A DNA stretch of 64,000 bases from Flavobacterium sp. CYK-55 (GTDB lineage Bacteria; Bacteroidota; Bacteroidia; Flavobacteriales; Flavobacteriaceae), in assembly GCF_018413465.1 (NCBI RefSeq), contig NZ_JAHCDK010000001.1, positions 1 through 64,000 on the forward strand. Direction: 5' to 3'. Both the position numbers and the translations under genes were made by a program. Below are positions 28,138-37,249 of the stretch, in pieces (within the stretch, counting starts at the first letter, position 1; every line of letters starts with the position of its first letter). The notes under the pieces are model-generated. The model made no database searches. It worked only from the letters and a program-made list of their open reading frames with translations, and was not told the DNA's origin.

Positions 28138-29004
28138 TTAGAAATCCAAATATAAGGCAATAATTTCTATTTTATCAACCGGAAAATCTGAAATCTTTGT
28201 CAAATCTTCAATGTTTTTGTAGCTTCCGTTCATACTGCGCTGCACGACAATAGCTTTGGCCAACGGATATCTAAAATAAGGTAATTGCATCAGTTCTTTT
28301 ATGCCGGCTTTGTTGATGTTGATTTTACGAATTATCGGCTGATTGACAACTACAAACCGCTGCTTGAGTGCAGCAATTACATCAGGCGACAAACCCCAGA
28401 CGTCTTCAATTTGATTGATGTGTACAAAACCTCCGAGTTTTTGGCGTAAAGTTAAAATGCGCTGTGCATAACCATCGCCTATTCCGTAAATTTTCTTTAG
28501 ATCATCAGCTGTAGCGGTGTTGATGTCTATCAAAGATTCTTTTTTCAAAACCTTTTTTTCAGTAAAAATATTTGATGGCTTGTTGTGAACCCAATCCGGA
28601 AACTTAAAATAAGGCTCTAACTTCTGAAGTTGTTCGTCAGAAACCTGAGTCACTTGCTGAAACTCAAGCGCTGAATTGACATATTTACCTGTTTTTCTAT
28701 AAGCCAAAAGCCGATCAATCTGCGCTACTGACATGCCCAACATATAGCCTTTGTAATCAGAAATAAAATTGGGATTAAATGGTTTGGGGCGATACTCCGA
28801 AAATGAAGATTGAGCTGAATCAATTTTAGGCGGTAAGTTTGTCCAAACTTGATTTTCTTGTGGCATTTCGGTTGTACGAAACCCGAACCAAATGACTAAT
28901 TGCATCAGCAAAATCAGCGAGAATAAAATCAATAAACCGAGGCGTTGTGACTTTGAGAATTTCAAAATCACAGAGATAAAATCTGTTTTCATGTTGTATG
29001 GCAT
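28138..29004 (-). CDS. Membrane-anchored helix-hairpin-helix protein (ComEA-like repeats)
   Basis: 288 residues from the ATG at 29004; a second in-frame ATG at 28992 (MKTDF) is equally plausible. One N-terminal transmembrane helix (LGLLILFSLILLMQLVIWFG) is followed by three HhH units: DRLLAYRKTGKYVN, then DINTATADDLKKIYGIGDGY, then ININKAGIKELMQLPYFRYP. HhH units bind DNA non-specifically, as in ComEA. A DNA-uptake role is possible but no other competence gene is in the window. Confidence 0.8.
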   Translation of the reverse strand: MPYNMKTDFISVILKFSKSQRLGLLILFSLILLMQLVIWFGFRTTEMPQENQVWTNLPPKIDSAQSSFSEYRPKPFNPNFISDYKGYMLGMSVAQIDRLLAYRKTGKYVNSALEFQQVTQVSDEQLQKLEPYFKFPDWVHNKPSNIFTEKKVLKKESLIDINTATADDLKKIYGIGDGYAQRILTLRQKLGGFVHINQIEDVWGLSPDVIAALKQRFVVVNQPIIRKININKAGIKELMQLPYFRYPLAKAIVVQRSMNGSYKNIEDLTKISDFPVDKIEIIALYLDF

Positions 29005-29032
29005 TGAAGTGAATAATCATGGCGTGTAAATT

Positions 29033-29260
29033 TTATAAATCAAAAACAGAGCTTCGTTTGGCGCGTATGAGATCTTTGAGGCGAATCCAAAAGGCTAAGG
29101 TTAAATAAACCCCAAACCAAAGACCGGCGGTTACAAACGAAATATAAATAAAGAACAATCGGACGCTGTTGGCACGCATGCCCAACTTGTCAGCCAAGCG
29201 CGACGATACGTGAAAACCGTATTTTTCAAAGAAATATTTTAAACGGATAACAACCGACAT
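29033..29260 (-). CDS. PspC-like small membrane protein
   Basis: 75 residues. SSRLADKLGMRANSVRLFFI followed by a hydrophobic helix (ISFVTAGLWFGVYLTLAFW) resembles the PspC domain, and the C-terminal KRSSVFDL tail fits small flavobacterial PspC-like proteins. Probably an inner-membrane protein; function unknown. It is 28 bp upstream of the HhH gene. A near-consensus TAGATTTC lies in the 49-bp gap before it. Confidence 0.7.
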   Translation of the reverse strand: MSVVIRLKYFFEKYGFHVSSRLADKLGMRANSVRLFFIYISFVTAGLWFGVYLTLAFWIRLKDLIRAKRSSVFDL

Positions 29261-29309
29261 ATTATTTAAAAACGAAATCTAAATTAGAAAAAACTTCGCT
29301 TTGAACAAA

Positions 29310-29798
29310 TCATTTGAGCAGATATAATTTTGCACAAGCGCGCGCATCTGACAAAGCCTCGTGGTGATTCAGTTCTATTTGGTTCTGCTCGCAACAATAT
29401 TTTAAATTCGCCGGCTTGTAACCTTTGGCTCGGTATATTTTGCAAGTGCATTCCCAACGATCTGAAATTTCAAGTTCATCGTAATACAAACCGTAATGCT
29501 TCATGGTACGCATAAGCACATTCCGATCAAAAGATTCATTGTGCGCCACGATGGTTCTTCCGAAAAGTCTTTTTTGAATTTGAGGAAAATGGCCGTCAAA
29601 AGTTTTTTCATTTTCGGTATCTATCGGACGAATTCCGTGCACTTTGATGTTGTGGTATGCATAGTGATTATAAGGCGGCTGAATGAGTGTATAAAACTCA
29701 TCGACAATGATGCCATCGTTCACAGTCACTATACCCACCGCGCACGCACTTTCCGGATGCATGGTGGCGGTTTCAAAATCAATAGCTGTAAAATTCAT
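29310..29798 (-). CDS. DnaQ-like DEDDh 3'-5' exonuclease
   Basis: 162 residues from the ATG at 29798; an upstream TTG lies in a terminator hairpin and was rejected. Exo I is FTAIDFETA, Exo II is VAHNESFDRNVL, Exo III is HHEALSDARACAKLY: Asp, Glu, Asp, His and Asp are all there. It resembles the exonuclease core of DNA polymerase III epsilon or stand-alone RNase T-like enzymes. Its start codon is 5 bases after the U-tract of the upstream terminator. Confidence 0.88.
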   Translation of the reverse strand: MNFTAIDFETATMHPESACAVGIVTVNDGIIVDEFYTLIQPPYNHYAYHNIKVHGIRPIDTENEKTFDGHFPQIQKRLFGRTIVAHNESFDRNVLMRTMKHYGLYYDELEISDRWECTCKIYRAKGYKPANLKYCCEQNQIELNHHEALSDARACAKLYLLK

Positions 29799-29802
29799 AA
29801 TC

Positions 29803-29832
29803 AAAAAAAACGGCAACTTGTTACGGTTGCCG
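29803..29832 (-). terminator. Terminator of the CBS gene, abutting the next start codon
   Basis: Perfect 7-bp stem CGGCAAC/GTTGCCG with an 8-nt loop and eight U residues, six bases after the stop codon of the upstream gene. Confidence 0.8.
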
Positions 29833-29838
29833 GTATAT

Positions 29839-31200
29839 TTATTTAATGGTTCCGATGATATCGTATTTGGTAATGATGTGGTGTTTGCCTTTACCTAAAT
29901 CAATCAGTACCGCTTGGTTTTCTTTGCTGATGAGTTTTGAAACTTCTTCAATAGAGGTTCCTGCAGCTACCACCGGATATGGTTTACCCATGATTTCACG
30001 AATCGGACGCTCGGCGGCGTTTTTATCATTCACATACAAATCAAACAAAGCTGATTCATCGAGTGAACCTACAAAACCACTGATGTCAATAACCGGAATT
30101 TGTGAGATTTTGTATTTTCTCATGCGTTCAATAGCATGCGAAACGAGTTCTTCTGTACGCGCAATAATGAGTGGCTTATCGATGTGGTCTTTGATGACAT
30201 CTTCGGCTTTGTTGATTTCTTCATCTAAGAAACCGCGCTCACGCATCCAATCGTCATTGAACATTTTACCTACATAACGGCTGCCTGAATCGTGAAACAA
30301 AACCACAACTACATCCTCAGGTTTGAAATGATCTTTGAGTTGCAACAATCCTTTGACGGCTGAACCGGCTGAGTTGCCCACAAAGATGCCTTCTTCAAGC
30401 GCTAATCTGCGTTGATAAACCGCAGCGTCTTTATCGGTTACTTTGGTGAATCCGTCAATGAGTGAAAAATCAACGTTTTTGGGCAAAATGTCTTCGCCGA
30501 TGCCTTCGGTGATGTATGAGTATACTTCGTTCTCGTCAAAAATACCGGTTTCGTGGTATTTTTTAAATACCGAGCCATAAGTATCAATACCCCAACATTT
30601 GATGTTCGGGTTTTTCTCTTTAAGGTATTTGGCCACACCTGAGATGGTTCCGCCGGTACCAACGCCCACCACAAAATGAGTAATTTTACCTTCGGTTTGT
30701 TCCCAGATTTCAGGACCGGTTTGTTCATAATGCGCAATCGCGTTGGATGGATTGTCATATTGGTTGACATACCAAGCGTTAGGCGTTTCTTCGGCGAGGC
30801 GTTTGGAAACAGAATAGTATGAACGCGGATCGGTCGGTTCAACATCAGTCGGACAAACGACTACTTTGGCACCCACAGCACGCAAGATGTCCATTTTTTC
30901 TTTGGATTGTTTGTCGGTAATCACGCAAATGAGTTTGTAACCTTTGACAATAGCAGCCAAGGCCAAGCCCATTCCTGTGTTGCCTGAAGTTCCTTCGATG
31001 ATGGTTCCGCCGGGTTTGAGACGCCCATCGGCTTCAGCATCTTCGACCATTTTAACGGCCATACGATCTTTGACTGAATTGCCCGGATTGAAGGTTTCAA
31101 CTTTGGCAAGCACCAAAGCATTGACCTCAGAAGTGATTTTATTGAGTCGAACCAACGGCGTGTTGCCAATGGTTCCGAGGATGTTTTCTGCGTATTTCAT
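29839..31200 (-). CDS. Cystathionine beta-synthase (PLP domain plus CBS pair)
   Basis: 453 residues. PLP fold type II domain (about 1-330): PLP lysine in NPGNSVKDRM, phosphate-binding GTGGTISG, substrate loop EGTSGNTG. C-terminal Bateman module of two CBS motifs (about 340-453) as in eukaryotic-like cystathionine beta-synthase. It condenses serine and homocysteine, or may act as a cysteine synthase; the CBS pair suggests allosteric control. The best promoter in the window lies 54 bp upstream and a terminator follows. Missing haem domain, as in other bacterial forms. Confidence 0.9.
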   Translation of the reverse strand: MKYAENILGTIGNTPLVRLNKITSEVNALVLAKVETFNPGNSVKDRMAVKMVEDAEADGRLKPGGTIIEGTSGNTGMGLALAAIVKGYKLICVITDKQSKEKMDILRAVGAKVVVCPTDVEPTDPRSYYSVSKRLAEETPNAWYVNQYDNPSNAIAHYEQTGPEIWEQTEGKITHFVVGVGTGGTISGVAKYLKEKNPNIKCWGIDTYGSVFKKYHETGIFDENEVYSYITEGIGEDILPKNVDFSLIDGFTKVTDKDAAVYQRRLALEEGIFVGNSAGSAVKGLLQLKDHFKPEDVVVVLFHDSGSRYVGKMFNDDWMRERGFLDEEINKAEDVIKDHIDKPLIIARTEELVSHAIERMRKYKISQIPVIDISGFVGSLDESALFDLYVNDKNAAERPIREIMGKPYPVVAAGTSIEEVSKLISKENQAVLIDLGKGKHHIITKYDIIGTIK

Positions 31201-31253
31201 TTTGTTGCATCTGAACGGCTGCGCAGTTGAGTTGCCAAGCCTATTTTAGAGTG

Positions 31254-31283
31254 CAAATATATCGATAAAATGATGGTCTGCAA
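31254..31283 (-). promoter_or_regulatory. Promoter of the cystathionine beta-synthase gene
   Basis: TTG, 19 bases, TATATTTG: perfect -33 and -7 elements at optimal spacing, giving a leader of about 50 nt. Confidence 0.8.
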
Positions 31284-31309
31284 GTTTGACTGATGTTAAT
31301 CTCGGAGAC

Positions 31310-31395
31310 TTGCGTGAGGGATAAAAGCGGTTATCCTTTTGCGAGCAAGCGAGCAAAAGATAAAAGCGGATAGCCCGACCCTTGTGGTCACGCCC
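31310..31395 (+). repeat. GC-rich intergenic element, copy B
   Basis: Begins TGCGTGAGGGATAAAAGCGG, has a central hairpin CTTTTGC/GCAAAAG, then AGATAAAAGCGGATAGCCCG and ends GGTCACGCCC. The outer GCGTGA/TCACGC and inner AAAAGCGG repeats allow a long structured fold. It is the most complete copy in the window. No coding frame of interest. Confidence 0.75.
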
Positions 31396-31421
31396 AAACA
31401 ATAATAAATAGTGAGCAGAGA

Positions 31422-33365
31422 TTACTGAAAGAAATTCCAAACCAAGCCAAAGCGGATGATGAAATCGCGGTACGGATAACCCGGCGCCGAGTAAAATCTG
31501 TTTTGTGAAGCCATAGACGAATTGAAGTGTTCGGCTTTGAGAAAAATGCGGGTTTGGCGCACGCGGGCGTTGATGAAGAAATCAACGAGTGGAAAATCAC
31601 CGATTTTGGTTTGATTCTGGACGTAAAAATCGGTTAGGATGGGATTATATCCGTTGGCGTAATATTTTGTAAAATAATTGAAGATAAAGCCGGTTTGCAG
31701 ATACAACGCGCGTGAGAAATAGTAATCGGAATAATAGAGTGTGTTGCGCGTAACAAATTTAGGCACATTGAGCACTGGGTCGTCTTGCCTGGTTTGCTGA
31801 TAGAGCAAGGTGTTATCAAGCGCGAATCGCCAAACGCGGAATTCTTTGCTGACTTTGACCGATAGGTATTGAATAGATTTTTCGTATTGTTTAGGCGAAA
31901 TGAATTGTTGCAAAGCGTTGGTGCTGTCATCGCTGAAATACAAAAAGTTGTCGTAGTTGCTGATTTGCAATTCGGCCTGACCAAATTGAGTTTGCGCTTT
32001 GGCGGTAAGGGTATTGCTTTTTTGGTTTTTGAAATTGTTAAACCAGTTGTAGGCAACATAGCTGCTTTGGTGCAAATTGTAGACAGCATCGGGCAATTTA
32101 CTCGCGCTTTGATATGAGAAGGTAAATTGGTTTTTATCATTGAGCTTATAGGCAGCTTGAAGTTCTATATCAGTAAGCGATTGATTGGTCAGAGCGTTAT
32201 GATAACGCGCAAAGCCGCTCCAGTGGTTTTTTTGGTAATCATAGCGTGCACCCATGCTGTTGATTTTATCCTTGAGTAAACTCGGGATGTTTTGACCATT
32301 AAGCACAACGGCTGTATTGTAAAAATAGTTGTATCTGAAATCGTCGGTATAAAAGTGCAGACGCCCTAACTTTTTACTTTCATAACTTACACCGATTTGA
32401 TTGTATAATCGATTGTAATGAACTTGGTCATTGATATAACTGCCTACGTAAGAATCGCCAAAATGATTAATGGTTTGGGTTCCGACTTCAGATGCAACAG
32501 TGGGTTGATAATACTCAAAAAACTTGGTTTCGTAATTGATTTGATGAGTAAGAAACAAGTTGTGGTTGGCCTCGGAAGAATTGATTCTGAATCGATGATC
32601 AACAAAAAAACGTTTGCCTTTCATGAATGAAGTGGCATCGGTTAGAAAAACCTCGAGTCTTTGACGTTGTTTAAAATTGGCATCTTTGCTTTCAAAATCA
32701 GAAGGTGTCGTGATTCCGCCATTCTCTCCATTGAGCAAATCTTGACCGGTATAATGTGCGTTGAAAACATATTGCCCTTTTGCTGTTTTGTAACTGGCCG
32801 TACATCTGAAATTACCATTGCTTGATAGTTGATTGAGGTATTTTCCAAGTGAGCGCAAACCTTTGTAAGCAACTGAAAAGTTGAACTGCTCTGAAGTATT
32901 AACGGTAAGAAAAGCATCAAGTGATTGCCCTTGTTCCATGACGGTTTTGAAATACAAATCAGATAAAGGTGTGGCTACAAAGTAGTATTTGATGTCATTT
33001 GCTTCAATATAATTTAAATGCTTAGCTCGGTAGCCAAATTCAGGAAACGCATTGACTTTGTTTAAACCAAAATCAAGTGTGTTGTAGGTTTGTCCTTCAT
33101 TAAGAAAGGCGATTCGCCCGAATAAATCTTTGCGCAAATAATTGTATTGATACTCTTTTTGAATCGTTAAAGATGTATCAACAAAGGTTGTGTCCCGTTG
33201 AAGCGTATATGTTTTGTAAGAAGTGATCGGGGCTTTTCGGGCTAACTCTTTCTCTTTTTGCTCTTTGGTTTTGAGCAAGCTTTTTCTAGGTTTCTCATTA
33301 GCGGTTTCTTGGGCAATGCCAACTGCCGAAATAACAAAAAACAAAAGCGTGAAGAGAATTCTCAT
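31422..33365 (-). CDS. Putative outer-membrane porin (Porin_10-like)
   Basis: 647 residues from ATG 33365; an upstream TTG was rejected. Signal peptide MRILFTLLFFVISAVGIAQ, a charged linker, then a beta-strand-rich barrel with alternating aromatic residues, ending in an aromatic terminal strand (FGLVWNFF). It resembles the putative porin family widespread in Bacteroidetes. Likely single gene: terminator upstream, TATTTTTG box 20 bp upstream, and copy B of the intergenic element 27 bp downstream. Substrate unknown. Confidence 0.8.
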   Translation of the reverse strand: MRILFTLLFFVISAVGIAQETANEKPRKSLLKTKEQKEKELARKAPITSYKTYTLQRDTTFVDTSLTIQKEYQYNYLRKDLFGRIAFLNEGQTYNTLDFGLNKVNAFPEFGYRAKHLNYIEANDIKYYFVATPLSDLYFKTVMEQGQSLDAFLTVNTSEQFNFSVAYKGLRSLGKYLNQLSSNGNFRCTASYKTAKGQYVFNAHYTGQDLLNGENGGITTPSDFESKDANFKQRQRLEVFLTDATSFMKGKRFFVDHRFRINSSEANHNLFLTHQINYETKFFEYYQPTVASEVGTQTINHFGDSYVGSYINDQVHYNRLYNQIGVSYESKKLGRLHFYTDDFRYNYFYNTAVVLNGQNIPSLLKDKINSMGARYDYQKNHWSGFARYHNALTNQSLTDIELQAAYKLNDKNQFTFSYQSASKLPDAVYNLHQSSYVAYNWFNNFKNQKSNTLTAKAQTQFGQAELQISNYDNFLYFSDDSTNALQQFISPKQYEKSIQYLSVKVSKEFRVWRFALDNTLLYQQTRQDDPVLNVPKFVTRNTLYYSDYYFSRALYLQTGFIFNYFTKYYANGYNPILTDFYVQNQTKIGDFPLVDFFINARVRQTRIFLKAEHFNSSMASQNRFYSAPGYPYRDFIIRFGLVWNFFQ

Positions 33366-33384
33366 ATTCAATTATATATGTGGG

Positions 33385-33392
33385 CAAAAATA
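33385..33392 (-). promoter_or_regulatory. -7 box of the porin gene
   Basis: TATTTTTG matches TAnnTTTG; no TTG at the right distance. The predicted leader is short, about 15 nt. Confidence 0.45.
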
Positions 33393-33439
33393 AATATTTG
33401 TTTGTTATCGCTGACTTTGAAAACTGAAAATAAATCTAT

Positions 33440-33467
33440 AAAAAAAGCCACTCAAATGAGTGGCTTT
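33440..33467 (-). terminator. Terminator of the BNR-repeat gene
   Basis: Stem AGCCACTC/GAGTGGCT with a 4-nt loop and flanking A/T runs on both sides; follows the stop codon at 33490. Confidence 0.85.
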
Positions 33468-33489
33468 CTTTTCTATAAGAACAAACAAA

Positions 33490-34857
33490 TTATTGTTTGA
33501 TAACTTTGATAGTTGAAGTGTTTCCTTCAGCGTTAGCAACTTTCACCATGTAAACACCACTGTTGAATGAATCAACATTGATAGAAACTGCATCTACTGA
33601 AGTGTAAGAACCGTTGAAAACTTGTTTTCCAAGCACATCATAAACGGCAACATTTGAAATGTTTTTACCGTTTACTTGAAGTGTTCTTGTAGCGTTGTTG
33701 ATGTAGGCTGTAAACAATTTGTCAGCAGAGAAAGATGTGTTAGCCAAGCTTACACCGTTCCATTTCCAGATACCGCCAACAGCAGCAGATGTACTGAAAC
33801 CACTACAAAAACCAACTTGGCTATTTCTGAAAGCAACTACACCTCCGTCTACTTCGTCAGTATCAGCGATGTGCGTCCAAGTGTTACCACCATCCGTTGA
33901 GAATGCTGACCCACGTGCAGGCGAGTTCAACAAATCTTCACCTACAGAAATGTAAGTGTTTGCTTGTCCTGGAATCTCAGAAATACCAAAGTTTTTCAAA
34001 GCTGTATCAGGAGCTACTGTCAAAGCTGTCCAGTTAGCACCTCCGTCAGCGGTTGAGAACAACTCATACGCATCTGTTTGCAACAAACCGTTGTTGGCAT
34101 CAGAGAAAGCCATATCACCTGAACCTGAACCATTGATACCTCCACCAAAATCAGGAATTGGAGATTGTGATACAGTCCAAGTCAAACCATGATCTGTTGA
34201 TTTAAGAATACGACCAAAAGTGGTTCCAATCCAGATAACATCACCAGTAACCGTAAATTGATTAGTTAAACCATACTCAGCAGCATCAATTGGTGCAGGA
34301 ATACTTCCACTTGGCACACGAGTCCATACAGAACCCCCATTGGTCGTTGTATAAATTTCGAAATAACCTCCAGCAGGGTCACCCATAGTTACACCATTGT
34401 TTTCATCCCAAAAATGAACTAAATTACAGAAAGAAGCTCCATCGGCTGAATTAAAAGAAGCTGTTGCTTGTCTGGCCCATGAGAGGCCAGCATCAGTCGT
34501 TTTCCAAATACCACCTAATGCCCCAGAGGCTTTAGGAAAAACTGAAGCAAATGCTGTAGTTGCAGAAACACCACAGATGTTGGCAATTTCTAAGTTCGCT
34601 GCTGAAGCTCCTAAATCAATTGCATTAGTTGTCCAACTAACACCACTATCAGTAGAGAGTGAATAACGTCTAATGGTTGTACATCCTGTTGTTCCACAAG
34701 AATTGCTAAGCCATACTGTGTTATCATCAACAATCGAAATACTTCTCATACCAGTACTTGCAGCTGGCTGTGAAGTGGCATACTCAGTCCAGTATATGTT
34801 TTGAGCCTGAGCACCAAAACCTAATACCAAAGAAGCAAATAGTAAAAGTTTTTTCAT
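33490..34857 (-). CDS. T9SS-secreted BNR/Asp-box repeat protein
   Basis: 455 residues. Signal peptide to AQAQ. At least five Asp-box/BNR repeats (KTTDAGLSW, TTTNGGSVW, KSTDHGLTW, STADGGANW, STDGGNTW) predict a beta-propeller, as in sialidase-like or Ycf48-like proteins. The last 75 residues form a type A T9SS sorting domain (VAVYDVLGKQVF, INVDSFNSGVYMVKV, IKVIKQ), so the protein is secreted or cell-surface attached. No catalytic sialidase residues are recognised. Own promoter and terminator. Confidence 0.85.
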   Translation of the reverse strand: MKKLLLFASLVLGFGAQAQNIYWTEYATSQPAASTGMRSISIVDDNTVWLSNSCGTTGCTTIRRYSLSTDSGVSWTTNAIDLGASAANLEIANICGVSATTAFASVFPKASGALGGIWKTTDAGLSWARQATASFNSADGASFCNLVHFWDENNGVTMGDPAGGYFEIYTTTNGGSVWTRVPSGSIPAPIDAAEYGLTNQFTVTGDVIWIGTTFGRILKSTDHGLTWTVSQSPIPDFGGGINGSGSGDMAFSDANNGLLQTDAYELFSTADGGANWTALTVAPDTALKNFGISEIPGQANTYISVGEDLLNSPARGSAFSTDGGNTWTHIADTDEVDGGVVAFRNSQVGFCSGFSTSAAVGGIWKWNGVSLANTSFSADKLFTAYINNATRTLQVNGKNISNVAVYDVLGKQVFNGSYTSVDAVSINVDSFNSGVYMVKVANAEGNTSTIKVIKQ

Positions 34858-34885
34858 AATAATTATGGTTTTATAAATTGAAAGA

Positions 34886-34919
34886 CAAATATAAAAAAAA
34901 AGTTAGACCAAAATTACAA
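34886..34919 (-). promoter_or_regulatory. Promoter of the BNR-repeat gene, overlapping upstream terminator
   Basis: TATATTTG at 34886-34893 with TTG at 34917-34919 (23-base spacing, at the long end). The TTG lies inside the hairpin of the preceding terminator. Confidence 0.55.
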
Positions 34920-34933
34920 AACTTTGGCCTAAC
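34893..34933 (-). terminator. Terminator of the SusC/SusD operon
   Basis: Stem GTTAGGCCAAA/TTTGGTCTAAC (one G-U) with a 10-nt loop and nine U residues, 26 bp after the last lipoprotein gene. Confidence 0.85.
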
Positions 34934-34959
34934 AATATTTTTAACTCAAATATTTGAAA

Positions 34960-36642
34960 TTAATTATGAGTTATTGCAAAACTAGAGACACCTTGTACTG
35001 TAGTTCTCATGATTGTCATTTTTTGAATGGAATTCGTTGTTGAGCCAATAGTCATTCCCGAAAAAACACCCCCAAAGACCTTTACTTTTTCATCAGGATA
35101 ACGAACAGTAAATTTGTAAGGAATATCGGTAGCAGGTGCATTTGAAGTCAAGCCACCTAATCTTTGAGCATAGACTTCAATCGTGAATGTATCAGTGCTT
35201 GTATAATTTTGAAAATCCATGTTATACGAATTAATAACAACAGACCATTCTGAATTAGTAGCTGCAGGGTTAGGATTAGCAGTCTCTTGCGGAGTACGTG
35301 AAGGCGAATAGCCATTGTTTACAAATAAAACACCATTGTAGGTGACCACATCACCGAAAAAGTATTCAGCTCTTGAATCCCAAGTAGGATGAGGAGCAGA
35401 AAGTTCATTCTCCCAGTTTATTTTGGGCTGACCAGCAACCCAATGATCAGTATCAAAACTTGGGAAAGCATTACCAACGATTGAGGAAGCAATATCTTTT
35501 CTACAATAATAATAAACACCATTATATTTAATTACATTACCTCCCACATAGGCAAAAAATGGGCTCCATGTTAATTCTACATCAGTAGGCGAAAGCCCCG
35601 CGGCAACAGATTTTGGTTGAGAAAATGCTAGTTTAGATCCAAAAGTTGTGTTAGAAGCTTGAAATTTAAAAGTATATGCATCTTGCACAGCCAACACCTG
35701 AACAACCGTAGGAGCTGATCCAGAGCCATTAAAGTTTTTGAACGATACTTCATCACCTACTTTGAAACCATGTGGCCTGTCAGCTGCTGCTTGTGCTGAC
35801 GAAACAGCTTTTACAGTAAAAATACCAGCAAGGCTATCGGCATATGTAGCATTGTAAACTTTAATTGTTTGTGTTGCATCAAGAAAGTTGAGAGATTCAT
35901 ATCTATTAGCATTGTTTGTAGTTCCAAAGTACGGTCTCGTTGAATTGGAAGATGGAGAAATACCTTGAGAAGGAGATTGAGAGGGCATTACCGCACCATT
36001 TCTTTTGACAACAATATTAAGATTATTAATTGGGGCTGAACTTGGTGCAGCTCCGGAATGAGGACCAATAAAATCAAATCTTATCCCCAATCTTTTAGAG
36101 TTGACACCAGCAAAAGGAGTATCACCATAATCCACATTGATTGTATCCGAAGTCATCAAATACTGTTTCCCTGGGAAACCTTTGGGCGTTACTTCTGGAG
36201 CTGTCGTAATTGCTGACATAAATAATCTCAAATCCATATTAAATGGTAAATCAGTTGTACCATCAGCCCCGGGGGCAATCATATCGGCAACAATAGAGTT
36301 TTCTCCGGCTGGAACAATGAATGTTCTTCTAGATCTCTTACTAGATCTGACATCAACGTTTTCATTATAGACATAAGCAATCACTTCTACACTAACATCC
36401 ATTGGAAAAGTCAACAAATCAGCTTCAGGTGTTTCTGGATTGTCACCTAAAGAAACTGTAATAGGAAAAGATTGTGAGGAAACAACATTAGTTTCAGTTG
36501 TCGTAACCGAACCTTTGAGCGTAGTAAAAGGGCCTTGAGGTTGACCCGAGAAAACGTCGTCTTCTTGACAAGCTATAAAAATACCAAAACAGGAAAGAGT
36601 CAAGAAAACTTTAGAAATCTTATTATTAATATATTTTTTCAT
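34960..36642 (-). CDS. Surface lipoprotein with chitin-binding-like modules, Sus operon
   Basis: 560 residues from the ATG at 36642 (MKKYINNK). Earlier in-frame ATGs overlap the upstream gene and were rejected. Lipobox FGIFIACQED gives an exported lipoprotein. The middle contains two stretches resembling CBM5/12 (ChtBD3) modules: VIKYNGVYYYCRKD...HWVA (about 355-405) and EYFFGDVVTYNGVLFVNNG...EWSV (about 420-475), the GDVV-YNG-W pattern. It sits where SusE/SusF-type glycan-binding lipoproteins are found, 14 bp after the previous gene. A role in holding a polysaccharide at the cell surface is inferred. Confidence 0.75.
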   Translation of the reverse strand: MKKYINNKISKVFLTLSCFGIFIACQEDDVFSGQPQGPFTTLKGSVTTTETNVVSSQSFPITVSLGDNPETPEADLLTFPMDVSVEVIAYVYNENVDVRSSKRSRRTFIVPAGENSIVADMIAPGADGTTDLPFNMDLRLFMSAITTAPEVTPKGFPGKQYLMTSDTINVDYGDTPFAGVNSKRLGIRFDFIGPHSGAAPSSAPINNLNIVVKRNGAVMPSQSPSQGISPSSNSTRPYFGTTNNANRYESLNFLDATQTIKVYNATYADSLAGIFTVKAVSSAQAAADRPHGFKVGDEVSFKNFNGSGSAPTVVQVLAVQDAYTFKFQASNTTFGSKLAFSQPKSVAAGLSPTDVELTWSPFFAYVGGNVIKYNGVYYYCRKDIASSIVGNAFPSFDTDHWVAGQPKINWENELSAPHPTWDSRAEYFFGDVVTYNGVLFVNNGYSPSRTPQETANPNPAATNSEWSVVINSYNMDFQNYTSTDTFTIEVYAQRLGGLTSNAPATDIPYKFTVRYPDEKVKVFGGVFSGMTIGSTTNSIQKMTIMRTTVQGVSSFAITHN

Positions 36643-36655
36643 AAAGATTTTCGTA

Positions 36656-37234
36656 TTAAGGGTTAACATAATTGTCATATGAAACATAATTCTCAGCAAC
36701 ATCAAAGAAACTCTTAGTGACAGATGTTGTTCTAAATCTGAAAGCTTGTTTCATTCCAGGTGCTGTTTGAACTGTGGTTGAGAGGCTATAATAATCTGAA
36801 CGCTTACCAACACTATCAAAAGCTTCAGCGTAAAAATAATACTCATCCCCAAATACTAAATCTGAAACACTCAATCCCAAAGCATCGGCAATCTCTTGTT
36901 GTGTAACTTTAAGTTCTGTAGGGAATGATGTGATTTCTTTTACAAACTTAAATTCACCACCAACGCCATAACTATCACGTCGTTTTACATACAATTTATA
37001 CTGAACAACTTTACCAGAAGGATCTGTGAGTAATCCCCCAAAATATGAGTCTTGCACTTCCTGATCAGTAAAATTATTAGTTCCTGGGCCTTTCGTTTTC
37101 AATACTTTACTAGTAATATCTAATCGCATATAGGGGCCTCCAACTTGAACCGGTCTAGGATCTAGGCTTTGATCTTTCTCACAAGAAAGCAATCCAAGAG
37201 AAAGAATTGAAAATATAACTATAAATCTTTTCAT
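36656..37234 (-). CDS. Surface lipoprotein of the Sus operon
   Basis: 192 residues; lipobox LSLGLLSCEKD. The remainder is beta-rich with a fibronectin/Ig-like feel (YKLYVKRRDSYGVGG, YYFYAEAFDSVGKRSDYYS). No specific family recognised. Sixteen bases from susD and 13 from the next lipoprotein gene, so clearly co-expressed with the SusC/SusD transporter. Confidence 0.75.
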   Translation of the reverse strand: MKRFIVIFSILSLGLLSCEKDQSLDPRPVQVGGPYMRLDITSKVLKTKGPGTNNFTDQEVQDSYFGGLLTDPSGKVVQYKLYVKRRDSYGVGGEFKFVKEITSFPTELKVTQQEIADALGLSVSDLVFGDEYYFYAEAFDSVGKRSDYYSLSTTVQTAPGMKQAFRFRTTSVTKSFFDVAENYVSYDNYVNP

Positions 37235-37249
37235 GATAATTATTTAAAA

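Noticed and set aside
29799..29816. TTG start for the exonuclease
   Set aside because: It lies within the hairpin of the upstream terminator; the ATG at 29798 precedes the conserved Exo I motif.
33366..33371. TTG start for the porin
   Set aside because: The ATG at 33365 begins a normal signal peptide.
36643..36705. Earlier ATGs for the 560-residue Sus lipoprotein
   Set aside because: They overlap the end of the preceding gene and give an improbable leader before the signal peptide.
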